Origin: Photobacterium obscurum
Lineage (GTDB): Bacteria; Pseudomonadota; Gammaproteobacteria; Enterobacterales; Vibrionaceae
Assembly: GCF_026191635.1 (NCBI RefSeq)
Contig: NZ_JAKRRW010000006.1
Coordinates: forward strand, 124,001-188,000
Length of the DNA stretch: 64,000 nt
Direction of reading: 5' to 3'
Shown: positions 27,579-36,317 of the stretch, piece by piece
Numbering within the stretch: position 1 is the first letter of the stretch
Layout of the letters: every line of letters starts with the position of its first letter
Notes under the pieces: generated by a model
Seen by the model: only the letters and a program-made list of their open reading frames with translations
What the model was told of the DNA's origin: nothing
Databases searched by the model: none
Translations under genes and position numbers: made by a program

Positions 27579-28400
27579 ATGATTGAACGCCGCATTACCT
27601 TCATCATCGGTGATGAAGGTATCCCCTCCTGGAAACTTAATCAGCTGAAAACGTTGGCGGGGTATTTTCGTGCCGTAGTGGTGATGCAAAATGTTACTCG
27701 GCTGGGTCAGGCTCATGTCGAGCAGCCGGTCCGGGTTATGAGCCTTGGCTGTATGCCCGGTGATCTCTGTCAGCTGCTAATTGAAGGGGTCGATGCCGAG
27801 CTGGCTTGTATGGTGTTGACTGACTTTTTGGCCGAGCAATTTACGTTAGTCAGAACCAGTGGTAAGAAAAAGAATCGCAATGCTTGCTGTATCGATAGTC
27901 ATGACAAGGGAAATTGTACCTTCTATTTGCCATTTGAAATGCGCTTTGCCAACAAGGTATTAGAAAAAAAACAGGCGGTAGTTGGTAAGGAGGCCTGTCA
28001 AGCCAAGAAAGAGCTGCTTTCTCTGTTGTGTCAGATGCTTGCTCCCGAAAAATCATCCGTGTTGTTGGATTTGATGCTCAAGCGTGAAGAGGTGTCTTCG
28101 ACATGTATGGGAAATGGTATTGCGCTGCCCCACATCATGTCGCCTGAAATCGAGCAGCCTGCAATAGCGGTGATCCAGTTGCCACAACCAGTAGAGTGGG
28201 GTTCGAATCATGGTCCAGTGACGAGGCTGATTGCAATGACGCTGCCAGCACCGCCACAACGCCCACATATTCAGGCGTTTGCCCACTTTTCACAAGCTTT
28301 GATCGAGCCTGAGTTCTGTCGCCTGCTAACCGAGAATACGGAGCCCGAAGCACTAAAGGCGGTGATACTCCATACCCTATCTCGTCCTTTTCACCAGTGA
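27579..28400 (+). CDS. PTS EIIA protein with degenerate HPr-like N-domain
   Basis: A 273-aa protein. Residues ~125-265 form a fructose/nitrogen-type EIIA domain with the phospho-accepting His185 in GIALPHI. Residues ~5-90 have the length and pattern of an HPr domain, but the active-site stretch reads EGIPSWKLNQL where HPr has G(L/I)H(A/T)RP, so the phosphorylated histidine is missing. The middle contains basic and cysteine-rich residues (KKKNRNACC). The gene starts ten bases after the IIB gene with no strong ribosome site, implying coupling. It resembles the lone IIA gene near the mannose PTS of V. cholerae. Role could be phosphotransfer plus regulation. Confidence 0.8.
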   Translation: MIERRITFIIGDEGIPSWKLNQLKTLAGYFRAVVVMQNVTRLGQAHVEQPVRVMSLGCMPGDLCQLLIEGVDAELACMVLTDFLAEQFTLVRTSGKKKNRNACCIDSHDKGNCTFYLPFEMRFANKVLEKKQAVVGKEACQAKKELLSLLCQMLAPEKSSVLLDLMLKREEVSSTCMGNGIALPHIMSPEIEQPAIAVIQLPQPVEWGSNHGPVTRLIAMTLPAPPQRPHIQAFAHFSQALIEPEFCRLLTENTEPEALKAVILHTLSRPFHQ

Positions 28401-28411
28401 CATATCTAGAG

Positions 28412-29299
28412 CTAAAGCGAACTGCGATATTCTGACGGCGTGAGTCCGGTTTTGTTTTTAAATACCCGGTAAAAGTAGTTCACGTCCTGAAACCCGCAAC
28501 GGGTTGCCACTTCATTTAACCGGAAGGTGTATTTCTTCAGCATAAACTTCGCACGTTCGATTCTGACCCAGGTGATGTAATCAGCCAGTCGCATGTGCCC
28601 TTGTTGGCGGAACAGGCGAGAAAGATGGTTGGGGGTAATGTTAAAGCGTTTTGCAATGGAGTCTCGGCTGATGGCTCGGTGAAAGTTTTCCTGAATGTAG
28701 ATACAGATCCCCTGATAGAGATCCTCGCTGCGCTTTTTGGCTGAGCTGGTCGGTACCGATAGCATACTTTGGCAGTAGCTCATCAGCGCCAGAAGCAGGT
28801 GTTCGTCCATCGGTTGCTGCAGGGGCTCTTTTGACAGGGCATTGAGTGCCGACAGGATATGGTCGATAGCGTGACCGGTCCGGGTTTGAATACTGTGTTT
28901 TTGGATATCGTGAAAGTTGGTTTGATCTTTGGTTTTGCTGACCAGGCTGAAACCAAGTTGGCGGCGGCCGAATAGCAGGCTCAGTACCGAGCAGTCGGTA
29001 TCCCAGTTAGGTTTGTTCCAGCTATTGGGCGGAATATAAATTGCGTCTCCCGCCATGATTTTCACTTCACTGATCCCATGATCCGGATCTTCCAGCTCAT
29101 TGATGTACTCGCCGCTGATCACCAGCTCCAAGCGGGGAAAGTTGACCTGATAGCTAAATGGCGGTGGTGTAAGCTGATCACCGGCAAACCAGATGCGATT
29201 GAAGTGCTCCCGTTCAGAAAGCAGGGTATCGATAAGATCATGGAAAACTTGGCTCATGGTGATCGCGCTATCTATTTGTCTAGTAAATACTGGCCTCAT
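28412..29299 (-). CDS. AraC-family transcriptional regulator
   Basis: A 295-aa regulator with an N-terminal cupin-like sensor (about 30-140) and a C-terminal AraC double helix-turn-helix (about 195-293; ISRDSIAKRFNITPNHLSRL and LNEVATRCGFQDVNYF). The start may be ATG 29299, which has AGGG upstream, or ATG 29257, which has weaker support. It is divergent from the PTS IIABC-manA unit and most likely activates it. This layout is what I recall for the V. cholerae mannose PTS (VC1825-1827). Confidence 0.92.
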   Translation of the reverse strand: MRPVFTRQIDSAITMSQVFHDLIDTLLSEREHFNRIWFAGDQLTPPPFSYQVNFPRLELVISGEYINELEDPDHGISEVKIMAGDAIYIPPNSWNKPNWDTDCSVLSLLFGRRQLGFSLVSKTKDQTNFHDIQKHSIQTRTGHAIDHILSALNALSKEPLQQPMDEHLLLALMSYCQSMLSVPTSSAKKRSEDLYQGICIYIQENFHRAISRDSIAKRFNITPNHLSRLFRQQGHMRLADYITWVRIERAKFMLKKYTFRLNEVATRCGFQDVNYFYRVFKNKTGLTPSEYRSSL

Positions 29300-29691
29300 T
29301 ATTCATTGCCCTGCATCAGGATACTAGCTAGGTAGCCTGCGAGGTGAAATATCCGTGAGCTGGGTCACGCAAATAGGCGCGTGCTGGGTGTTTTATTGGT
29401 TACTACTGTCTAGCTTTTATATGTTTTTTCTTTGCTGGTTGATTGTTTTTATGGTGTCCTTTATCAAGTTGTGATTGTTTAAGTTGTTGATATTGATGTG
29501 TAATTTCTTGTTTCGTTTGAGGTTGAACATGTTGGTATGTATATGAGAATTTGATCACAAAACACCTTGTGGGTTACAAATATCCAGTAAATGCCTCTCT
29601 GGTACACTATAAGCGTGGGGCCGGATCGCTGAAAATATCCCCAACGGCAACACAAATGCTGAACTTAAAAAATAAAACAGGGGGAACACTC
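29300..29691. promoter_or_regulatory. Divergent control region of AraC regulator and PTS IIABC
   Basis: About 390 bases. It includes a CRP-like site at 29354-29369 and two similar TGATTGTTT elements at 29440 and 29472, 32 bases apart, which might be regulator half-sites. No gene is supported. Confidence 0.5.
29354..29369. promoter_or_regulatory. CRP-like binding site
   Basis: CGTGA-N6-TCACG is a symmetric site with one mismatch per half from the CRP consensus. It is well placed for catabolite control of the PTS or the AraC gene. Confidence 0.55.
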
Positions 29692-31593
29692 ATGATCACT
29701 AATTTGATTAATGAGAAGTTGATTTGCCTGAACCTTCAGGCGACGACTAAAGAAGAGGTTTTTGTCGAGATGATCGACGTGCTTCATCAGCAAGGTCGAG
29801 TTCATGACAAGGCACAATTTTTAGCGGATATCCATGCCCGTGAAGAACTGGGTAACACCGGTTTCGAAGATGGTGTGGCACTTCCTCACGCCAAAAGCAG
29901 CGCGGTAGTAGAGCCGGCTGTCGCTATTGGTATCAGCCGCAGTGGTATCGAGTACGGTGCGGAAGACGGCTTGCCATCAAAACTCTTTTTCATGATTGCC
30001 TCGCCAGATGGCGGTGCGAACCACCATATCGAAGTGTTGGCCGAACTTTCCTCAAAACTGATTGAGGATGGCTTTATTGATGCCTTTATGTCGGCGAAAA
30101 CCGAACAACAAGCGCTTGGCTTGCTGTTGGAGAAAACAGAAACTAATCAAGCTGCGCCTGCCGCCGATAAGGGCTTGCTCATTGGCGTTACTGGTTGTCC
30201 GGCTGGGGTGGCGCATACTTATCTTGCTGCCGAGGCGTTGGAAAAAGCGGCGGCTGAGCTAGGTTATGAGATCAAAGTTGAAACCAATGGTTCTATTGGG
30301 GTGAAGAACTGTCCGACCCCTGAAGAGATTGAACGTGCCGAAGCAATCATTGTTAGCTGTGACAAGCAAGTGGATATGGCGCGCTTTGCCGGCAAGAAAC
30401 TAGTCAAAACCGGTGTAAAAGCCCCAATTAAAGATGGCAAGGGTCTGATTAACCAGGCTCTTCAAGCAGACACCTACCAGGCTTCCGGTGATGATGCTCC
30501 GGCGCAGACCGAAAGCAAAGTTTCTCAGGCGCGTTCCGATCTATACCGTTACCTGATGAATGGCGTCTCTCACATGATCCCGTTCGTGGTTACCGGTGGT
30601 CTGTTGATTGCGCTGGCACTGGCTCTTGGTGGCCAGCCTTCGGAAGCGGGTATGGCGATACCTGAAGGCAGCATGTGGCAGAAAGTGCTCGATGTCGGTG
30701 TTGTTGCCTTTACCCTGATGATCCCAATTTTGGCCGGTTATATTGCCTACGCGATTGCCGACCGTCCTGCACTGGCACCGGGCTTGATTGGTGGCTGGAT
30801 TGCGAATAATGGTTCGTTTTATGGCGCGGAAGCGGGGACGGGGTTTATCGGTGCAATTATCGCTGGCCTGCTTGTGGGTTACTTCGTTAAGTGGATTGTA
30901 AGCCAGAACTACCATAAGTTTATTCAGCCACTGGTGCCAATTATGATTGCACCAATTACCGGTAGCCTGTTTATCTCTAGCTTGTTCATCTTTGTTATCG
31001 GTGCGCCGATTGCAAGCCTGATGGATGGTCTGACTGCAATGCTAACCAGCATGAGCACAGGTAACGTGGTTCTGCTGGGTATTGTCTTGGGTGGTATGGC
31101 CGGATTTGATATGGGTGGTCCATTTAACAAGGTAGCCTTCCTGTTCTCTGTTGGTATGATTGCCAGCGGTCAGACACAGTTCATGGGTGCAATGGCATGT
31201 GCGATTCCTGTTGCTCCTCTGGGTATGGGTCTAGCTACAATTCTAGGCCGTAAGCTGAATATCTTTGAAGAGTCTGAGGTTGAAGCCGGTAAAGCGGCAA
31301 GTGCAATGGGCTTGGTGGGTATCTCAGAAGGTGCGATTCCGTTCGCGGCTCAAGATCCAATGTCAGTGATCCCTGCCAACGTACTGGGTTCAATGGTCGC
31401 CGCAGTCATGGCATTCTCATTCGGTATCACTAACAGTGTGGCTCACGGTGGTCCGGTTGTAGCACTACTTGGTGCAATGAACAAACCGCTGATGGCTATC
31501 GTATGTATGATTGCAGGCTCTCTAGTAACCGCACTGGTTGCAATTTCTCTGAAGAAAATGCGTCAGGCAAAAGCGCAGGCGGCACTGGCATAA
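29692..31593 (+). CDS. PTS fructose/mannose-family EIIABC permease
   Basis: A 633-aa permease with fused domains in the order IIA (His66 in GVALPHA), IIB (Cys169 in VTGCPAGVAHT) and membrane IIC (about 285-630). The ATG at 29692 follows AGGGGGAACACTC; the frame extends upstream but without a ribosome site. It imports and phosphorylates a hexose at the inner membrane. The following gene is mannose-6-phosphate isomerase and the divergent gene an AraC regulator, so mannose is the likely sugar, as I recall for VC1826 of V. cholerae. By domain order it also resembles MngA, so mannosyl-glycerate is an alternative. Confidence 0.94.
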   Translation: MITNLINEKLICLNLQATTKEEVFVEMIDVLHQQGRVHDKAQFLADIHAREELGNTGFEDGVALPHAKSSAVVEPAVAIGISRSGIEYGAEDGLPSKLFFMIASPDGGANHHIEVLAELSSKLIEDGFIDAFMSAKTEQQALGLLLEKTETNQAAPAADKGLLIGVTGCPAGVAHTYLAAEALEKAAAELGYEIKVETNGSIGVKNCPTPEEIERAEAIIVSCDKQVDMARFAGKKLVKTGVKAPIKDGKGLINQALQADTYQASGDDAPAQTESKVSQARSDLYRYLMNGVSHMIPFVVTGGLLIALALALGGQPSEAGMAIPEGSMWQKVLDVGVVAFTLMIPILAGYIAYAIADRPALAPGLIGGWIANNGSFYGAEAGTGFIGAIIAGLLVGYFVKWIVSQNYHKFIQPLVPIMIAPITGSLFISSLFIFVIGAPIASLMDGLTAMLTSMSTGNVVLLGIVLGGMAGFDMGGPFNKVAFLFSVGMIASGQTQFMGAMACAIPVAPLGMGLATILGRKLNIFEESEVEAGKAASAMGLVGISEGAIPFAAQDPMSVIPANVLGSMVAAVMAFSFGITNSVAHGGPVVALLGAMNKPLMAIVCMIAGSLVTALVAISLKKMRQAKAQAALA

Positions 31594-31669
31594 GTCACCG
31601 TCAAATCAATCACTAACAACTATGCCAGTGACCTGAGTGAAAGACACTTACCCCCACACCGGCATATCT

Positions 31670-31710
31670 GCTCCCTTCTTCTCTTAAAACCGGAAAGGAG
31701 GGAGCTTTTT
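31670..31710 (+). terminator. Hairpin between PTS IIABC and manA
   Basis: GCTCCCTTCTT (31670-31680) pairs with AAGGAGGGAGC (31695-31705), with one mismatch/G-T, and is followed by five T residues. manA may therefore have its own promoter or receive partial read-through. Confidence 0.82.
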
Positions 31711-31848
31711 CTCATACAAATGCCAGAACAAATTGTTGGACTCTGGTACAATTCCTGCGTTTTTGAACAGCGCAAGCTAGCGATTGATACTGATCCCATG
31801 AATACAAAGATATTGATGAAATCAGTATTTGAAATAAAAGGTAAAACA

Positions 31849-33048
31849 ATGACCGCCACCACTTCTCCTTGTTTTTTCCGCATGCATAACGTAATTCAAG
31901 ATTATGCATGGGGTAGTAAGACATCGATTGAATCACTGTTTGGTGTTGCCAATCCTGAAGGCAAGCCACAAGCGGAAATCTGGATGGGAGCCCATCCGAA
32001 CGGTTGTTCGCAGATTGACGTTGCAGGCAAGGCCACACGCCTGGCTGAATTTATTGAGACGGACAAAGCGGCAATTATTGGCGAGGCGACTGACAAGCAG
32101 TTTGGCGAGCTTCCATATTTGTTTAAAGTTCTGGCGGCAGAAAAAGCACTGTCTATTCAGGTTCACCCAAGCAAGACACAGGCTGAAGCCGGTTTTGCCA
32201 AAGAGCAGCAAGCAGGCATTCCGCTCAGTGCCGGACACCGTAACTACAAGGATCCAAATCATAAACCAGAATTGGTTTTTGCATTGACGCCATACCAGGC
32301 AATGAACGGTTTCCGTGAATTTGCCGATATCGTGACGTTGTTTCGTGCACTGGAAATTGCTGACTTGCATGAGTTGGTGATTGCATTGGAGGAGAACCAG
32401 AACGAAGCTGGTCTGCGTCAGTTCTTCGAGGCGATGTTGTCTCTGCAGGGCGAAGTAAAAGATATCGCCGTTAACGGACTATTGACCTATGCTGAGCACC
32501 ATAAAGGTGATGAGTTGTTTGCACTGATCCTGGATCTTGCCGACCAGTACCCGGGTGATATCGGCCTGTTCTCACCGTTGATGCTGAACGTACTGACTCT
32601 GCAGCCGGGTGAAGCGATGTTCCTTGATGCATGTACCCCGCATGCGTATATCAAGGGGACGGGTCTTGAGATCATGGCAAACTCCGATAACGTTCTGCGT
32701 GCCGGCTTGACGCCGAAGCACATGGATATCGCCGAGCTGGTGGCAAGCACGCGTTTTGTGCCGATGCCAGCCGATACATTGCTACTTGCACCAGAGCAGT
32801 CAGAAGGCGGCCTGCACTACCCAATTCCAGTGCCTGATTTCAAGTTCAGCGTATACCATAACCAGCAAGAAGCGGTACTTAACGTAGCCAGTGCTGAAAT
32901 TCTGTTGGCAATTGATGCGGCACTGACAGTGAATCACAGCAATGGTGAAACCCTGACAGTCGAAAAGGGCGAGTCGGTGTTTATTCCTACCTATGCTGGC
33001 AGCTATACAGCGACTTCAACAGGCCGCTTTGCACGCGCCTATAACTGA
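31849..33048 (+). CDS. manA: Mannose-6-phosphate isomerase, class I
   Basis: A 399-aa zinc enzyme that converts mannose 6-phosphate and fructose 6-phosphate. I chose ATG 31849, seven bases after AAGG, which gives MTATTSPCFFRMHNVIQDYAWGS; the longer frame from 31720 has no support. The zinc motifs are visible as IQVHPSK, a glutamate in HKPELVFAL and CTPHAYIKG, which also contains the usual active-site residues. Its position after the PTS IIABC gene completes a mannose entry route into glycolysis. Confidence 0.96.
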   Translation: MTATTSPCFFRMHNVIQDYAWGSKTSIESLFGVANPEGKPQAEIWMGAHPNGCSQIDVAGKATRLAEFIETDKAAIIGEATDKQFGELPYLFKVLAAEKALSIQVHPSKTQAEAGFAKEQQAGIPLSAGHRNYKDPNHKPELVFALTPYQAMNGFREFADIVTLFRALEIADLHELVIALEENQNEAGLRQFFEAMLSLQGEVKDIAVNGLLTYAEHHKGDELFALILDLADQYPGDIGLFSPLMLNVLTLQPGEAMFLDACTPHAYIKGTGLEIMANSDNVLRAGLTPKHMDIAELVASTRFVPMPADTLLLAPEQSEGGLHYPIPVPDFKFSVYHNQQEAVLNVASAEILLAIDAALTVNHSNGETLTVEKGESVFIPTYAGSYTATSTGRFARAYN

Positions 33049-33111
33049 TTTATTGCGGGCGACTTTGCATAAATCAAAGCCAGCCTCGAATATAACGGTT
33101 CGTTCAATAAC

Positions 33112-33140
33112 GAAAAGCCAGTCCTGAGGGCTGGCTTTTC
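33112..33140. terminator. Bidirectional terminator between manA and alpha-amylase
   Basis: GAAAAGCCAG (33112-33121) pairs with CTGGCTTTTC (33131-33140). A- and T-rich stem ends serve manA on the plus strand and the amylase gene on the minus strand. Confidence 0.9.
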
Positions 33141-33163
33141 TCTTATACAACTTTAAGTGTTTA

Positions 33164-34696
33164 TTATTGACTTACCCATACCGAGACGGAACCACCGTTG
33201 ACCGGGAAGTATGCCCAGCCATCGCTGTTGGTCCAGACACTTTCTTCCCTGTTTGATAGGTGATCCTTGAATTCGGTACTTGGCTTGCCTGCATACATCC
33301 ATTTACCGCCACCTGCCGCATCGGTCATGATAACGGCCATGGATTGAGGGTGCTCGGCATTCCCTTCCCGCGTCCAGCCAATGATGTTTGGATCGTCCAT
33401 ATAGCTGTTTTGCTTGCCGTATGCGTAATTCTTACGTGCGGTGATGAGCTCTTGTAGATGCTTCACCGGCACCATATTAATGTCGTGTCCCTTGTCGCTG
33501 TATTGCGCGCCGTAGTAATCGGCATAAAACACATTCGGATAGCCTTCTTTTCTTAACAGGATGAAGGCGTAGGCTAACGGCTTGAACCACCAGTCGACAG
33601 TTGATTCCAGTGCTTGCAGAGGCTGCGTATCATGATTCTCGACGATAGTAACGGCTTTCATCGGGTTATCTTTCATCAGGGTGCCGTCCATCAGGCGTCT
33701 CATATCGTAGTGACCACCGGATTTTGATGCCTGATAAAAGTTCATGTGAAGCGGTGCATCGAACAGCGACATCGAACCTTGGGTTTTGCTGATGAAGTTA
33801 TGCAGATTATTAACGTCATAATTCCAATATTCACCCACGGTGAAAAGTTCTTTGCCGGTTTTGTTTCTGAGGTGCTGGATCCATTCCTGAAGGTATTGAT
33901 ACTTAATATGCTTGACCGCATCTAATCGAAAGCCGTCGACACCTGTCATATTCAGATACCATTCGCCCCAGTCTTTGAGCTCTTGCTTAACTTCAGGGTG
34001 GTCCATATCTAAATCGGCATACATCAGGTAGTCATAATTGCCTTTCTCCGAGCTGACTTCCCAGTCCCAGGCCTTGCCGTCGCCTTTAAATTTGAAGATG
34101 GCTTTCTCTTTACCTGCATCATCCCAGTCAACGCCGTCAAAGTGATACCACGTCCAGTGAAAGTTGGAGTATTTGTCGTTTCTTCCCGGGAAGGAAAAGT
34201 CGACCCAGGCCTCGATCCATTTTTCGCCTATTTCTCTATTTCTGTCGTCCCAGTCAACCTTGATGGTGTCGACCCAGCGTTTGTTGTCAGCCCCACCACG
34301 GTGATTGAAGACAACATCACCATAAATTTGGATATTGTTGTTGTGAGCTACGTCGATCGCTGCAAGATATTGTTCTTTGGTGCCATACTTGGTTCGAACC
34401 GATCCTTTCTGATCGAACTCGCCCAGATCATACATATCGTATACGCCATACCCGACATCGGAATTACCGCCCGCGCCCTTGTATGCCGGCGGGAGCCAAA
34501 GTGAGGTAATACCGTTTTCAGAAAGGGCCGGTGCATTGTTTTTGACCTCGTTCCACAGGGTACCGTCATTACTGTTGTACCAGTGGAAGTATTGCATCAT
34601 GGTACCGTTTTGTGATGCGAAGGTATCATGGGCATTAAGCGATAGCAGCAGGGTAATGGATAGCGTTAGGCCGCGTTTAAGTTTAAAGCATGTCAT
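33164..34696 (-). CDS. Secreted GH13 alpha-amylase
   Basis: A 510-aa extracellular endo-amylase that cuts alpha-1,4 bonds in starch or glycogen. The signal peptide ends near TFA-SQN (residue 27). All four GH13 regions are seen: DVVFNH, GFRLDAVKH with nucleophile Asp259, VGEYW with acid/base Glu289, and VENHDTQ with Asp356. Length and the opening GTMMQYFHWY resemble the GH13_5 liquefying-type enzymes. The ATG at 34696 follows AAGGGA. It is a single-gene unit; no maltodextrin uptake genes are in the window. Confidence 0.95.
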   Translation of the reverse strand: MTCFKLKRGLTLSITLLLSLNAHDTFASQNGTMMQYFHWYNSNDGTLWNEVKNNAPALSENGITSLWLPPAYKGAGGNSDVGYGVYDMYDLGEFDQKGSVRTKYGTKEQYLAAIDVAHNNNIQIYGDVVFNHRGGADNKRWVDTIKVDWDDRNREIGEKWIEAWVDFSFPGRNDKYSNFHWTWYHFDGVDWDDAGKEKAIFKFKGDGKAWDWEVSSEKGNYDYLMYADLDMDHPEVKQELKDWGEWYLNMTGVDGFRLDAVKHIKYQYLQEWIQHLRNKTGKELFTVGEYWNYDVNNLHNFISKTQGSMSLFDAPLHMNFYQASKSGGHYDMRRLMDGTLMKDNPMKAVTIVENHDTQPLQALESTVDWWFKPLAYAFILLRKEGYPNVFYADYYGAQYSDKGHDINMVPVKHLQELITARKNYAYGKQNSYMDDPNIIGWTREGNAEHPQSMAVIMTDAAGGGKWMYAGKPSTEFKDHLSNREESVWTNSDGWAYFPVNGGSVSVWVSQ

Positions 34697-34951
34697 GTTC
34701 TAGTCCCTTGTTTTTTATTATTAACGCGCTTTATAGATCATTGTTATTTTCTTTCACATATCGCCTTGGCTAATGCATGACGAGGCAAACATTCCGTATG
34801 GCAATTGAAAGCGAATTTTTGATCTTGCTGCAAACAGTAATCAGGGCATTGTAGGGCTACAGAACGTGATGTCAGTTTTAAATATTGCGATAAGCTAGTC
34901 TAAAGCGAACGAGTATTAAGCAGATTTTTTGAATGTGTAAAAATTTCAGTC
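34697..34951. promoter_or_regulatory. Upstream region of alpha-amylase gene
   Basis: About 255 bases holding the amylase promoter on the minus strand. No operator or CRP match is obvious. Confidence 0.35.
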
Positions 34952-34989
34952 AAATAGATCTTGATCACACTTTTGGGCTGATATATAGT
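34952..34989 (+). promoter_or_regulatory. Sigma-70-like promoter with overlapping CRP-like site
   Basis: TTGATC (34961-34966) and TATAGT (34984-34989) are separated by exactly 17 bases. The stretch AAATAGATCTTGATCACACT includes a perfect right CRP half-site TCACA that overlaps the -35 box, so bound CRP would be expected to repress. The left half-site is weak (2 of 5). Transcription would start near 34996. Confidence 0.55.
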
Positions 34990-34995
34990 TGCTGT

Positions 34996-35290
34996 GTAAT
35001 TTAATTACGAACTTTGATTACAAAATGACGTTAAATCTCTTGGTGGAGAAAGAAAATGACAAAACTACGCAACTTTATGGCGCTATTCACAACTCAGCTT
35101 AACTATGACCGTAAGCAGTTTGCGATCCGCGCGAACATGCAACAACGATAGTCGCTAATAGTGGCTTACTCTGACGCTAGAAATGCGCTCAGGAGAGGCA
35201 AACTGTTAAGTTAATGAAAACCTGAACCAGTAAACCCTCAGCATGGCTGCAGCGTGTTTACGGTCAAGGTTTTCATTGAACTCTTTTCTC
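34996..35290 (+). ncRNA. Candidate dual-function small RNA (VcdRP-like)
   Basis: A predicted ~290-base transcript beginning at the promoter at 34961-34989. It has a ~60-base leader, a 31-codon reading frame (35056-35151) and a structured 3' part: a small hairpin at 35171-35192, and a long one in which 35213-35228 (AATGAAAACCTGAACC) pairs with 35262-35277 (GGTCAAGGTTTTCATT), with an inner GTAAAC/GTTTAC stem. The end is not a canonical T-tract. The combination of CRP-repressed promoter, ~30-aa protein and 3' structure resembles VcdRP of V. cholerae, which links sugar PTS control and citrate synthase. Identity is from memory, not a search. Confidence 0.5.
35056..35151 (+). CDS. 31-aa small protein in candidate small RNA
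   Basis: The frame starts ATG at 35056, about eight bases after GGTGGAG, and ends TAG. The product is basic and begins MTKLRNFMALFTTQL, followed by NYDRKQF and ending NMQQR. There is no signal peptide. The codons look used rather than random, and the ribosome site is good. It may be the counterpart of VcdP (about 29 aa), a small protein reported to bind citrate synthase. Too short to be certain by eye. Confidence 0.6.
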   Translation: MTKLRNFMALFTTQLNYDRKQFAIRANMQQR

Positions 35291-35441
35291 GAACGTTCCC
35301 CGTGGTACCCCGAAGCTCACATCCTTTTGCTATATTCCTTGCCCCAAAATACTATCCCCATTTTTTGTTGATAATACCTAACAAGCCATGTGTTTCGGGT
35401 TGGTATAACTTTCAAATTCTGTCATTAATGTGGATAACGGT

Positions 35442-36017
35442 TTAGTGCTGCACCGCTGTCACGGTAATTGGTAGCCTATTGTTTGCCTTTAGCAAAGGCG
35501 TCACCGCGGTAATGTTTCCTTTCAGCCAGAGTGTTGCTTTGCTAACCGGAATGATAACGGGCATCCGGTCATGATAGGGGCGGCAAATAGTGTTGGGCTC
35601 TGTGGTCAGGGTAACCAACTGCGGTATTTCGGCTGGGAACCATATCCCCGCCATATAAAATGGCTTGTCGTTACTGTGGCTAAACAGGTATTGCTGTTTA
35701 CGCGGGCCTCCCTCGTCACGCCATTCGAACCAGCCACTGCATGGCACTAGACAGCGATGATTCTGCATTGCATGATGAAAGGTTTTTTTCTCATTGACTG
35801 TTTCAGCTTGGGCGTTGATGATTATCCGTTTAGCCCAGTCAGGCTGGATCCCCCATTCGGTATCTTGCTGCTCTAGTACGCCTTGGTGATAGATAATGGT
35901 TGATACGGTTTGGGTTGGCCGTAGGTCCGGGTTTTCTTCGGCCTTGAAATCGCAGCCGATCTCTTGGCTGACTATTTTGTTGAGCGTTCCACCTAATACA
36001 CTAAATCGTCCGCACAT
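35442..36017 (-). CDS. SRAP-family abasic-site crosslinking protein (YedK/HMCES)
   Basis: A 191-aa protein that binds single-stranded DNA and covalently protects abasic sites. The start must be ATG 36017, which follows AAGGTGACC and gives MCGRFSV, exposing the reactive Cys2 after removal of Met; the frame's upstream ATG would bury it. Other SRAP residues are the glutamate in GWFEWRD and the histidine in YHDRMPVIIP. It is a single gene unrelated to its neighbours. Confidence 0.95.
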   Translation of the reverse strand: MCGRFSVLGGTLNKIVSQEIGCDFKAEENPDLRPTQTVSTIIYHQGVLEQQDTEWGIQPDWAKRIIINAQAETVNEKKTFHHAMQNHRCLVPCSGWFEWRDEGGPRKQQYLFSHSNDKPFYMAGIWFPAEIPQLVTLTTEPNTICRPYHDRMPVIIPVSKATLWLKGNITAVTPLLKANNRLPITVTAVQH

Positions 36018-36317
36018 ACTGGTCACCTTTTTCAGTTAGTGCCCGCTTGCTGTTTATTGTTTGAGATAATTACTGCAGGTGATGAAAATAAGACTTTGTA
36101 AATAAACAGTGTTTTAATTATGAACGTTATCGCTATTTGTGCAAATGCAGTTATGAGAGGCTTTGAAAGTTTCGGTGCAGTGAAAAGTGCTTTGTTATAG
36201 AGCCTGTTCGTATCATTGAAGCGCCTCCCCTCGTGTTTACGGGAGGTGAGGCGCTTTGAAACGTCTTATAAGACTTGCAATATATAGTGAGGCTGCAATA
36301 CATACGACCCTGAACAC
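36018..36317. other. Gap between SRAP and NrfD-type genes
   Basis: This 300-base stretch has no gene. It contains a strong hairpin (36219-36256) and must hold the SRAP promoter on the minus strand. Confidence 0.5.
36219..36256 (-). terminator. Hairpin after the Mo-enzyme operon
   Basis: AAGCGCCTCCCC (36219-36230) pairs with most of GGGAGGTGAGGCGCTT (36241-36256). It lies 60 bases beyond the stop of the last operon gene on the minus strand. A T-tract is missing, so termination is likely but not classical. Confidence 0.55.
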
